A stretch of 25,364 nt of DNA. Origin: Ophiothrix spiculata (Eukaryota; Echinodermata; Ophiuroidea; Amphilepidida; Ophiotrichidae). Where the stretch lies: assembly GCA_000969725.1 (NCBI GenBank), contig JXSR01S017258.1; one strand, given 5' to 3'. The notes under the pieces were generated by a model. That model saw only the letters and a program-made list of their open reading frames with translations. It was not told the DNA's origin and made no database searches. A program made the position numbers and the translations under genes. Shown here in pieces: positions 1 to 10,200 of this stretch (the stretch's first letter is position 1; every line of letters starts with the position of its first letter).

Positions 1-682
1 GGTTTCTGCAAAGTTAAAATAGCATGTTTGTTAAACATATTACTAGTATACTAAAGACCAAATTAATGTTTAATATCAAATTAAGAATAGAAATACCAGA
101 CTTCATAAACCGTGTATATGGCATCGAAAGAAATGTGGGTTCAAATGGGTCTACTTAAAATATGGATGAAAGCAATTGAGGTGCACAGATATAGTCACGG
201 CAAAATACAGAAGATTAATAGTGTGGTATTCCTCCCTGATTTATAATTCCCTGTGGACTCAGCACACTTTACAGGTGTTCGCTGACCACTTGTGGCCCAA
301 GTAGGCTCCATTGCACACCAAGCATCATTTCAGGTTCTGTGGCAACCTCTAGGGGTGCTGAACCTTGATCAGCCTTGCAGTGGTCTGTCAGTTCTGGGCA
401 ATCAACATTAAGCTCAAGTAGTCCTTGAGTTAGCTTGCCTAGTTATTATAACCGAAGTAAATATCTTGATTGGTGATTATAATATACTAATTTAAAGTCC
501 ATCCATTTTGAAATATCAATCCTTTCTATTACTACATGGTATAGCCATCTGCTAAGAACTGGCAGACAACCACCATTGGATTTTGAATTGGCCCAAAAAA
601 GGTGAAAGGGGAGGTGTTGGGGGTGATAAACTGCAGGTACACTTTCCATCTCCCATCCCTCTGATTCCCCCTACCAGGTACA
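1..682. other. Partial HDAC11 intron, no clear element
   Basis: This is the left end of the intron following the exon at 1228-1297. I see no exon with HDAC11 similarity. The minus strand carries an open frame of 57 codons with a stop at 269-271 (frame from 442 down to 269, ending QVVSEHL). It is somewhat protein-like but unrecognised and has no convincing acceptor. Confidence 0.4.
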
Positions 683-744
683 TAACACCTGGGGGTAACT
701 GATATTTGTGCCCGGGTAACCAACGAGTTCCGCGGGTTCCGAAG

Positions 745-1075
745 GTGACCCTATATGAGACCAACAATTGACAAAAATGGGTGAAATATGATACCATATC
801 TGAGACCATAAATCTACCATATCTGTTCGAATGGATACCCTATCCAAATAGTTCTTACAAGAAATCATAAGTAAAATATAACTGGACACCATTTGAACAC
901 TTTTAAGTGCTTCTAGGCATTTGAAGAACTATCATTGGCAATTTAAGGCACTATTATCATTAATTCAACCATTCTTTCTTAGTCTGATACCCTATCAGAG
1001 ACTTAAAAATCCTAATATGATACCCTATGTGAGACTTGCAGAGTACCAGGTCGATTTTGATACCCTATATACCCA
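745..1075 (+). repeat. Degenerate interspersed array of a GATACCCTATnnGAGAC motif
   Basis: Six copies of the motif start near 745, 790, 834, 986, 1019 and 1059 at irregular spacing (33-45 bp, with one 152 bp gap). The best copies read GATACCCTATCAGAGAC and GATACCCTATGTGAGAC. The region ends in C13 at 1082-1094. It is probably the decayed body of a minisatellite-containing repeat. The flanking GGTGTTGG (about 614) and its inverse CCAACACC (about 1099) may be the ends, but this is weak. Confidence 0.6.
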
Positions 1076-1081
1076 GTTACA

Positions 1082-1094
1082 CCCCCCCCCCCCC
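1082..1094 (+). repeat. C13 homopolymer
   Basis: This is an uninterrupted run of 13 C. It is one of five G/C homopolymer runs in the window and sits at the edge of the motif array that precedes it. Confidence 0.9.
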
Positions 1095-1227
1095 GTGCCA
1101 ACACCACTGTTAAAATATGGCTTCTGAAGTCTTATTCAAACTTAAACTGCAATTATATGTTTAAAAAATGATAACAGTTGGCCAATGCACCTTCAAAGGA
1201 TAAGACAAATTTGAAACATTTACTCAC

Positions 1228-1297
1228 TCTTCAACTTTCTCCAAATATTCTTCATCTGCTGTAAAGAAGTCTAGTTCAACCTTTCTCCGAATTCCTC
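1228..1297 (-). CDS. HDAC11: HDAC11 sixth coding exon, last one in the window
   Basis: This small 70 bp exon has acceptor ttttatctgtgcag and donor GA|gtgagt. It completes an Arg codon split with the previous exon and adds GIRRKVELDFFTADEEYLEK and VE (residues 319-340). It matches the human stretch IRRKVELEWGTEDDEYLDKVE. It ends two bases into a codon. The next exon, which should carry the YNAGTDILEGD zinc-ligand motif, was not found in bases 1-1227 and must lie further left. Confidence 0.92.
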
Positions 1298-4200
1298 CTG
1301 CACAGATAAAAACAAAAATATTTGCGATGGATTAATAGATTTTGAAAAGGATGATTTCAACTTTGTTTACACACCTCTGTACTACTATGTATCTAAATAT
1401 AATTATTTATTATTCAATATTTTTCACTGTGCCAACTAATGACTGCTTAAAATGATGGTCCATTAAAAATTATTTGGTGATTTCAAAACTGATTATTTAA
1501 AATTATAAACATTTTTGTTTTTATTAACAATTTATGTCCAATTTTTCAAATTTCTTAATCTAGTAACTGGAGAAAAAAATTTACTTTCAATATGTTCCTA
1601 AAGCTTTTGACACTTTTGGGTTGTTTGACACTTTATCAAGTGGGTTCCAAAATGAGGACCCACATTGTCTGACACCCTGTTTGAAAACGCTTCCTTTGTT
1701 TTGTTTATAATCCTGTGCATTTCTTGTTTTGATTTTATGGTTCTCAGCAGGCTTGATAAATGTGCCCCGTCATATCGAAAGGTACTTTAAGGATGCCAAA
1801 ATGAAAATTGATTTTTTTGTCTCATCTAAAAGAGTATATGTAAAGCTTTAAAATGACACCTTGCTTGTTGTTATTGGATGTCCGATTGCAAAGTTACATC
1901 CAAATTGGTAAAAGGCATCGGGCTGATTTAGAAAACTATAGTTATGAAAAAATCGAGTTAAAGTTTCTGTTCTGGTAAAACTTGAATGGAGAAAGGATTT
2001 TGATCTTGGTTTTTAAAACATTTGTCTAATGTTTTGGAGGTGGGAACCTGATTAATGTCACACTTCTAGGGTAACATTTCTGATGAAATTAGAAATTCGA
2101 CCTTGGACATGATTTATGACTATGCTCAGCTTCAATGGCCCGTATCTTGTAATCTACTATGCTAACCTTAAGGTACCTTTCGATATTACAGGACACAAAT
2201 ATATCTTAAATATACTCAGCAGTTGATCTGTATGATATTGTAACGTAAGTACCAACATTATTTATCTGATGTTGGAATACACACACTCAAAGATTTAACT
2301 GGTAAGTATCAAACATTTCGAAACTCATACTTTGAAAATAGAGGGCCTGTGTGGTTCCTGTAATGGCTATTTGATATGATTCTCATAGCCCATTTTTGAA
2401 ACATGCGTATTTTATTTAAGTACAATTATCCCCAACTTGCACTTACTTTTGGCATAGCCATCATGAGGGTAGATACCCCTATTATAGACATCCATGATGT
2501 AGACTTTATCCATCATATTCATAAAGTCCCTGGCGTGGCCATTGCCTTGGTGGGCATCAAGGTCTACTATCATGGCTGTTTTGATCTTATTAAGGTCCAG
2601 AAGAAACTATAAAAGAAATAATGGAAGTATGAATTATTACTCATGACATAGATGCAATCATTACATGCCAGTTTTAAAGCCATTTGCTTACTAAACTCAA
2701 GGACACTCTACTCTATAAACCTTGAAGTATGCAACAAGCAATCAGAATCTGTTACAAGATCCAGAGCATATCCCTTGTATTCTAAAACATTGCGAACTGG
2801 TGGTTTTGTATTATGTGAGAGACTAGAAATGATTGATTAAGGCCAAATCACTGCGTATTAATATATTTTTACATGAATTCATCACAATTTTGGTATTATT
2901 TTAGGCTATTTTTTTGCTAACACATACACAAACATTGTAAATAAATTCATTTGAATATTCGGCAAAATTTGGTACGTTGTTATGATTCGAGAAATACGGA
3001 CTAATTTACTTCCTCGTATGGTCATATTGGTTTTCGTTAATCGGCTACTTGTTGCAAACTTCCAAGATTTACAGGGGAATAGTTTGTTTGGGGCAGGGCC
3101 CTGGATTTGAATTTCCCGACAAGATATTTTATTTTTCTCCTGGTTGTCTTCTTTTCTTTATCAGTGCAAATGACTGGAAATCTGATTGCATTTTTATAAA
3201 ACATTATAAAACATATGAAGTACTTCATGAATTTGACTGTTTTACTAGCAAATTAAAATGTAGCATACTATATAGCAAAATATACTTTTGGAACTTCTTC
3301 ATTTTTAAAAGATAGATAATTTTACAAAATATTGAGATTTATAAATCTTAGAATTTTTTACTTCAAAACTTTTAATCAAAATTTAACTGGTCTTAAATTT
3401 GAACAAAACTCATTTGATTTTTTCTTCTAGGGGCGCCGTAATGTAGTGGTTAACAATCTTGCCTTACACGCAATGGAACCTGGTTCAATTCCTGGAGAGG
3501 GCTGCCTTGCCAGAGTGGAATCTCAGAATCTTTGTCAAGATGTCTTTGATTTGATGGTAACATGGGGTCAGATATTCAATCTTCGATCTCCACCCCTTAC
3601 ATGCGGTATTTAGAGTTGGGTAAATATTTCATGAGAGATTGTCATCCTTCGCAGGGGACGTAAAGCCATGTAAAGAAGAGTCATACCTGTACATGTAATC
3701 GCAGTCAGTATCGTAAAGAGTAGGGTGTTCTACCCCTGATTGTTCCCAACCCTGTTTCGGCCATTTAGGGACTTCAAAATCCACATACTGTCAATATAGT
3801 TTATAACTTCTAGCAGTCACCATGAATTGAAGAATCAACTAACCTTTATAGCCAATGTAATGTCGGCATAGGCACAGAAACCTCCGCCTCTGTTGTGTGA
3901 ACAATGATGAAATCCTCCTCCAACATTTATAGCCCAACCTCTCTCCATGGCTAGCTTACCAGCCTACAGACATGAAAATCAAAACATAAGGAAAACACTT
4001 GCTTTAAGAAAATAATAAACTTACTTTAAATGAGAGACATTGCTTAGTTCGGATCTATTAGGCTAGCTGAATAAGTTAAGTTTTCAGACTCTAAATCTGT
4101 AGTATTGATCACTGTTGGAGTCCAGCCATGACACATGGAACTGGGCATGCAGTAAAAACTAAAGGCACTTGAGAGAGTGTCTTGATTGCTGATTGATAAT

Positions 4201-7200
4201 CCTTGGATTATCTGGCAGACATGTCGTGAGCAGGGTAGATCCCAGTTTTAGAATTATTAGTATGAATGAACTCCTTACATGTGTGGCTAACGGCTATGTT
4301 TATAGGTTAATAAATGCGCACTTCATACGCGAGTGAAATGAGACAAAATCAATGCATATGCGATCAATTTTGACTTGGCCCCAACGGGCCTCGTGAATTG
4401 GACAGCAACCAAAATTTAGCGCAAGTGCACTGATTTTGTCTCATTTTACGAGCATAATGAATGCAAATTTATTAATCTTATTCATACACGACAGTAAAAT
4501 AATATTGTATCTTTTCTGAAAGAGATAAGGCCTTTATGACCATCGAAGTCCAAAACTTCTCTAAACTAAAAAAATCATCACCCGACAAAAACAATGAAGT
4601 GTTCATATACACTAATTGCCTGCCACGCAAACTGGAACGCAACAAGCGCAGTGCATTGTGAAGTTTCACTGCACTCCACATACTTTGTATTCTTGCGTTC
4701 TGATAGGTGACACGCAGAGTGTATGAATCAGAATAACCCTCAATGTTTGTATTCAAAACTCTTACCAATATCAGACACCTTTAGTTGTTTTAACCTTTCA
4801 CACACAACGTTTACATACAGCATGATCTATCGTCTATGATTGGTCAAAAGCGGGTCAGATGACTTCTCAAGTTATGCGGATGTTTTACATGAACAGTGTA
4901 GAAAACTAAAGATGTCTAATGTCCCTCCTGAAGGTGCTTTTAAAACTTTTCTTAAAATGTATAACCCATCGATACAGAGGAGATATCAGACTCCTCTCCC
5001 TATATACTGCCAAGCAGTTTTTCCGCTAAGTTTCTGAAAATGTGTGAGAAAGATATTTTTCTAGCTTTATTGAGCCAATTTTAAGCCACAGCTCATGATT
5101 TTGGCGCAAGCACCTCTTAAACTTTGTCAAACTTGCCCAAATTGGCGCAAGCTCAAAAACCTTAGCGGAAACACTGCTGCCAAGTGTAGTAGCGTTGTCA
5201 GCCATACAGCTTAAATTGAGGTATTTGGGCCCACTCCAGTCCTGCTAAAATTAACTTTGAATGCAGTGATTCTGTTGATTGTAGAGGCAAACTGTACAAA
5301 TACTACTAAAAATGGTACCCAAAACGCAAATATGAGTGTTTGTTTTCAACAATCAAGCATTATGACAAGATGTGATGCATGATGAACAAAACCTGAATAC
5401 GCCCAATTTTGATCCCTATGCCGCGGAATCAAAATTGTGTCAAGTCTGGTATCACACCCTACTGTGGCTACATCAGTACCGTAATTTCCGGGATATAAGC
5501 CGCCCGGAATATAAGCCGCATCCCCGGGAAAATCAGAAAATAAGATTCAATTGCTGTATAAGCCGCAGCTAAAAACACCAATGGAACTGGGCATGCAGTA
5601 AAAACTGAAGGCACTTGAGAGAGTGTCTTGATTGCTGATTGATAATCCTTGGATTATCTGGCAGACATGTCGTGAGCAGGGTACATCCCAGTTTTAGAAT
5701 TATTAGTATGAGCGAACTCCTTACATGCGTGGCTAACGGCTATGTTTATAGGTTAATAAATGCGCACTTCATACGCGAGTGAAATGAGACAAAATCAATG
5801 CATATGCGATCAATTTTGATGTGTCCAATTCACGAGGCCCGTTGGGGCCCAGTGCATTGGACAGCAACCAAAATTTAGCGCAAGTGCACTGATTTTGTCT
5901 CATTTTACGAGCATAATGAATGCAAATTTATTAATCTTATTCATACATGACAGTAAAATAATATTGTATCTTTTATGAAAGAGATAAGGCCTTTATGACC
6001 ATCGAAGTCCAAAACTTCTCTAAACTAAAAAAATCATCACCCGACAAAAACAATGAAGTGTTCATATACACTAATTGCCTGCCACGTAAACTGGAACACA
6101 ACAAGCGCAGTGCATTGTGAAGTTTCACTGCACTCCACATACTTTGTATTCTTGCGTTCTGATAGGTGACACGCGGAGTGTATGAATCAGAATAACCCTC
6201 AATGTTTGTATTCAAAACTCTTACCAATATCAGACACCTTTAGTTGTTTTAACCTTTCACACACAACGTTCACTTACAGCATGATCTATCGTCTATGATT
6301 GGTCAAAAGCGGGTCAGATGACTTCTCAAGTTATGCGGATGTTTTACATGAACAGTGTAGAAAACTAAAGATGTCTAATGTCCCTCCTGAAGGTGCTTTT
6401 AAAACTTTTCTTAAAATGTACAACCCATCGATACAGAGGAGATATCAGACTCCTCTCCCTATATACTGCCAAGCAGTTTTTCCGCTAAGTTTCTGAAAAT
6501 GTGTGAGAAAGATATTTTTCTAGCTTTATTGAGCCAATTTTAAGCCACAGCTCATGATTTTGGCGCAAGCATTTGTCAAACTTGCCCAAATTGGCGCAAG
6601 CTCAAAAACCTTAGCGGAAACACTGCTGCCAAGTGTAGTAGCGTTGTCAGCCATAAAGCTTAAATTGAGGTATTTGGGCCCACTCCAGTCCTGCTAAAAT
6701 TAACTTTGAATGCAATGATTCTGGTGTTTGTAGAGGCAAACTGTGCAAATACTACTAAAAATGGTACCCAAAACGCAAATATGAGTGTTTGTTTTCAACA
6801 ATCAAGCATTATGACAAGATGCGATGCATGATCAACAAAACCCGAATACGCCCAATTTGATCCCCACGCCGGAATCAAAATTGTGTCAAGTCTGGTATCA
6901 CCCCCTACATCAGTACCGTAATTTCCGGGATATAAGCCGCCCAGAATATAAGCCGCACCCCCGGGAAAATCAGAAAATAGATTCAACCATCGCCGTATAA
7001 GCCGCACCGGTGTATAATCGGCAGCTAAAAACACCAATGTTGAAGTATTGAGACGATTCATACCCTATTTGAAGTGACTAAAATAAACAAGAACCCTAGC
7101 TAAAATCGGAATATTAAATTTCTATAAAGTTTGTTATTTGTACAACCATGTTAGGCTCTTACCAATATTGTCCCTCCAGTTTGTGTTCTTAGTGGTTTCA

Positions 7201-10200
7201 AAACTTTTCTCTGTACAACCATGTTAGGTAGTAAGGCTACTGGTGGCACTTCTGTTATACCAGCTACTGTGATACTCCACTGAAAAAAACAAGATAAACA
7301 TCATCTTTACATACATTCAAACTTCATATAAGATAAAACCAACAAAACATAATGTTAGTTGTACATTCAAAGTATTTTAAAATAACCCATTAGCTACACA
7401 AATATGTAGTGTTAGTCAAATAAAAGTGGAGACATAAATTAATGTTATTTTAAATAAACTACATCTGGATAGTGCACTAATAAGTAAATGGTTAAAACAT
7501 TTGTGAAGCTATATGTCCAACCCAATAAAAACAGAAATACTATTAGATTGAAAAGGAGTGCTTGATCATGATTGGGAGCATTTAAGACTACTATAACTCT
7601 ATATAGATACCAAAAAAATTGAAAAAGAACTGTGCTGGTGGGGGAGAGGAGGTTATGGTCAAATTCATACAACAACTACAGCAACAATAACAATAACAAC
7701 AACAAAATTAAAGTATTTCTAAAGCCAGTTAAAAAGGGGACTCTATAAACTATATGCTATCAACTAAAATGTTAACCCTTTTTAAAACAACAACAACAAA
7801 AGACAATTAACAATGTAATGCAGGGTAGTTATCCGCTTTCAAACAAGTGTTATGGATAAACACGGCGCTAGTCCGACTACACACTTTTCTTACACTGTAG
7901 AAGCGCATCAGTCCTAAAATGAAAAACACTGCGCTAATCTGAAAAAACACTGTGTCAGTCTGAAAATGGAAAACACTGCTATAGTCCGACACTGCGCCAG
8001 TCCCAATTTTGAAATGAAAAAACACTGTGCTAGTCCGAATTTTCTGTTGGACTAGCACAGTGCCATAATTCTGATCTGAAAACCATTGCGCTAGTCCGAA
8101 TCTGAAAACCACTGTGCTAGTCCGACAAAAAGGTATTGTGTATATTTCAAACAGAAACCCACTGCGCTAATCCGAATCTAAAATTCACTGCACTAGTCCA
8201 ACAAAAATGTCGGCCTGGCGCAGATTTTTTTTAGATTCGGACTAGCGCCGTGTATTTCATTTTTGGATGAGCACCGTGTTGGACTAGCGGCGTGTCGGAC
8301 TAGGAACGTGTACCCGCCAACCCTGCCCTTGCTTATAAGCATTTGACAATAGACCCACAATTGGCCGAGGTACAATATGATTGGCATTGGATTCATTAAC
8401 TGCACCTCTTGTCCAAGATATTTGTGACCCATCATATCGAAAGGTACCTAAAGGGTCCCAATATGAAAATTGATTTTTTTTGGTCTCATCTGAAAGATTA
8501 TATTTTAAGCTTTAAAATGACACCTTGCTTTTAGTTATTGGATGTTCGCAGGATGTTCGATTGCAAAGTTACATCCAAATTGGTAAAAGGCATCAAGCTG
8601 ATTCAGAAAACTATAGTTCTGAGAAAATCAAGTTTAAAGTTTCTGTACTAGTAAAACTTGAATGGAGAAAGGATTTGTATCTTGTTTTTTAACAAATTAA
8701 TCTTATGTTTTCGATGTTGGAGCCTGATTAATATGATAGATAACACTTCAAAGGTAACGTTTCTGATGAAATTAGAAATTCGACCTTGGACGTGATTTTT
8801 GACTATGCTCAGCTTCAATGGCCCGTATCTCGTAATTTACTATGCTGGTATTAAGGTACCTTTCGATATGATGGGTCACATTTGTGAGTTAGTGTTGTCA
8901 AACTAATAAGGCTTTAAAACTGAGGTTACTGGCACAACCTCTCTCGTCATTATATAACATAATCAAGCCCACAATTGTGCTAACATTACACCATGCAATA
9001 ACAGAAGCAGACAAGGAGAAATTGATGCGTATAAATTGCACAAGGCGTAACCCTAACCCTGGCACACCAAAATGCATAGAATACTATACCATACAGAAAA
9101 ACAGGCAAAGTACTTATTACTAGCCCATACAACAAAACACACAAGGTTTGTGTGTGAGTCATGCATGAACTTGAACCTGCAAGGACTGTGCTTGTAATAC
9201 TACACCATGCAGTTCAGTATACAATACTGTATGCATGATTGGATGATCATTGTATTGTCCAGTAAGGTTAGGGTTAAAGGAGTGGGCGTGTCAGTACGAG
9301 GGGGGGGGGGGGGATGGGGGTGTTGTTAACAATTCTTGATGTCACTTTATCTCCCATTGCACCAATATGAGAATACCCTAGCAGCAGAGAAAGAAAGCTA
9401 ATAATACTAGCTAAGCAAACAAAGCATGAGAATTGGGTTTATGACAGTGTTCCCTCTAAGGTATATTGTTGTACATTTGGCATACCGTAACACTTTGAAA
9501 AAATGGTTAATTTAATTTAACATGATTTCCTTTTTGTTTTCAACCAAAAGCAATGATGTCAGTCAAAGTGCCCGCATGTGATCAGTTTTAGGCTGAGTAA
9601 AGTAAAGTTGCTGACGGAAAGTTTCCCAAAGCTAAGCTTTATCAGTTGTTATAACTTAGCAGTTTCACATGAAAGTGGTGATCTTAGTACAATTAAAGCT
9701 GGCTTCACAATTTCTGATGCATTGTCGTGAGTATATGTCACTGCGGCAAATGACCACTTCTTTGTAATTCGTAGTTATTATAATGCAGAATGCCTCATTT
9801 GGTTTATTGTTTGTGGATTTAATTTGTGAACGCATTGAAGTTAGTGATCACGCAGGCTTCTCCCATACGAGCGTACATTTTCAAGGTGAAAACGGTCTGC
9901 GTCTACGCTCACGACTTTTGAGTACTCATTCACGAATTACTGCCACAAACAGAGTGAGGTGCAGGATTGTGTCTTTTTGACAAAAATTCCCCATTCAATG
10001 GAAATACTCCTTCATTTTTTTCAAGAACGGCGCAATTCTACAAATAGATACAATACTGCACCTTGATGCACAAACAATAGTTGTATAGCAAAAAGTTCAC
10101 ATTCCAACAAACTCTTTGCAATGTGTCTTGGCCTTCTAATTAATCATGTAATTAATTTATCTGCTTGTTGTGCTTGTCATTAAATTTTTCAAGTATGATA

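Larger units (their letters stand above)
4135..5580 (+). repeat. Tandem duplication, unit 1 (~1.45 kb)
   Basis: From ATGGAACTGGGCATGCAG onward this unit is nearly identical to 5581-7036, and the two units abut exactly. Differences are scattered substitutions, a 12-bp block near 5108 missing from unit 2, a different number of ATAAGCCGC repeats near the end, and a 30-bp inversion (4374-4403 versus 5823-5852). The unit contains a foldback segment (4305-4477) and the ATAAGCCGC block (5475-5571). It lies in the intron between HDAC11 exons 7163-7279 and 3844-3963. Confidence 0.93.
5581..7036 (+). repeat. Tandem duplication, unit 2 (~1.46 kb)
   Basis: This is the second copy, starting ATGGAACTGG directly after unit 1. 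A 65-codon open frame without an ATG start is present in both units at 4840-5037 and 6299-6496 and gives the same amino acids, with one synonymous change (TAT/TAC). It is preceded by an in-frame TGA and I do not recognise it. The high identity suggests a fairly recent duplication. Confidence 0.93.

Noticed and set aside
269..442. Minus-strand open frame as the next HDAC11 exon
   Set aside because: It lacks the expected NAGTDILEGD motif and any similarity to the HDAC11 C-terminus, and its acceptor is poor.
3431..3503. Functional tRNA-Val gene
   Set aside because: The stems do not pair properly and the sequence continues into a SINE body with a flanking duplication.
4840..5037. 65-codon frame identical in both duplication units as a gene
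   Set aside because: It has no ATG at the start and is immediately preceded by an in-frame TGA. Identity between units is explained by recent duplication.
7807..8112. 101-codon minus frame as a protein
   Set aside because: It is produced by reading through the GCTAGTCCGA-type repeat array and is low-complexity in consequence.
9045..9280. TAACCCTAACCCT and inverse TTAGGGTTA as telomeric repeats
   Set aside because: Only about two units each, far apart and inverted. They are too short for telomere or interstitial telomere sequence.
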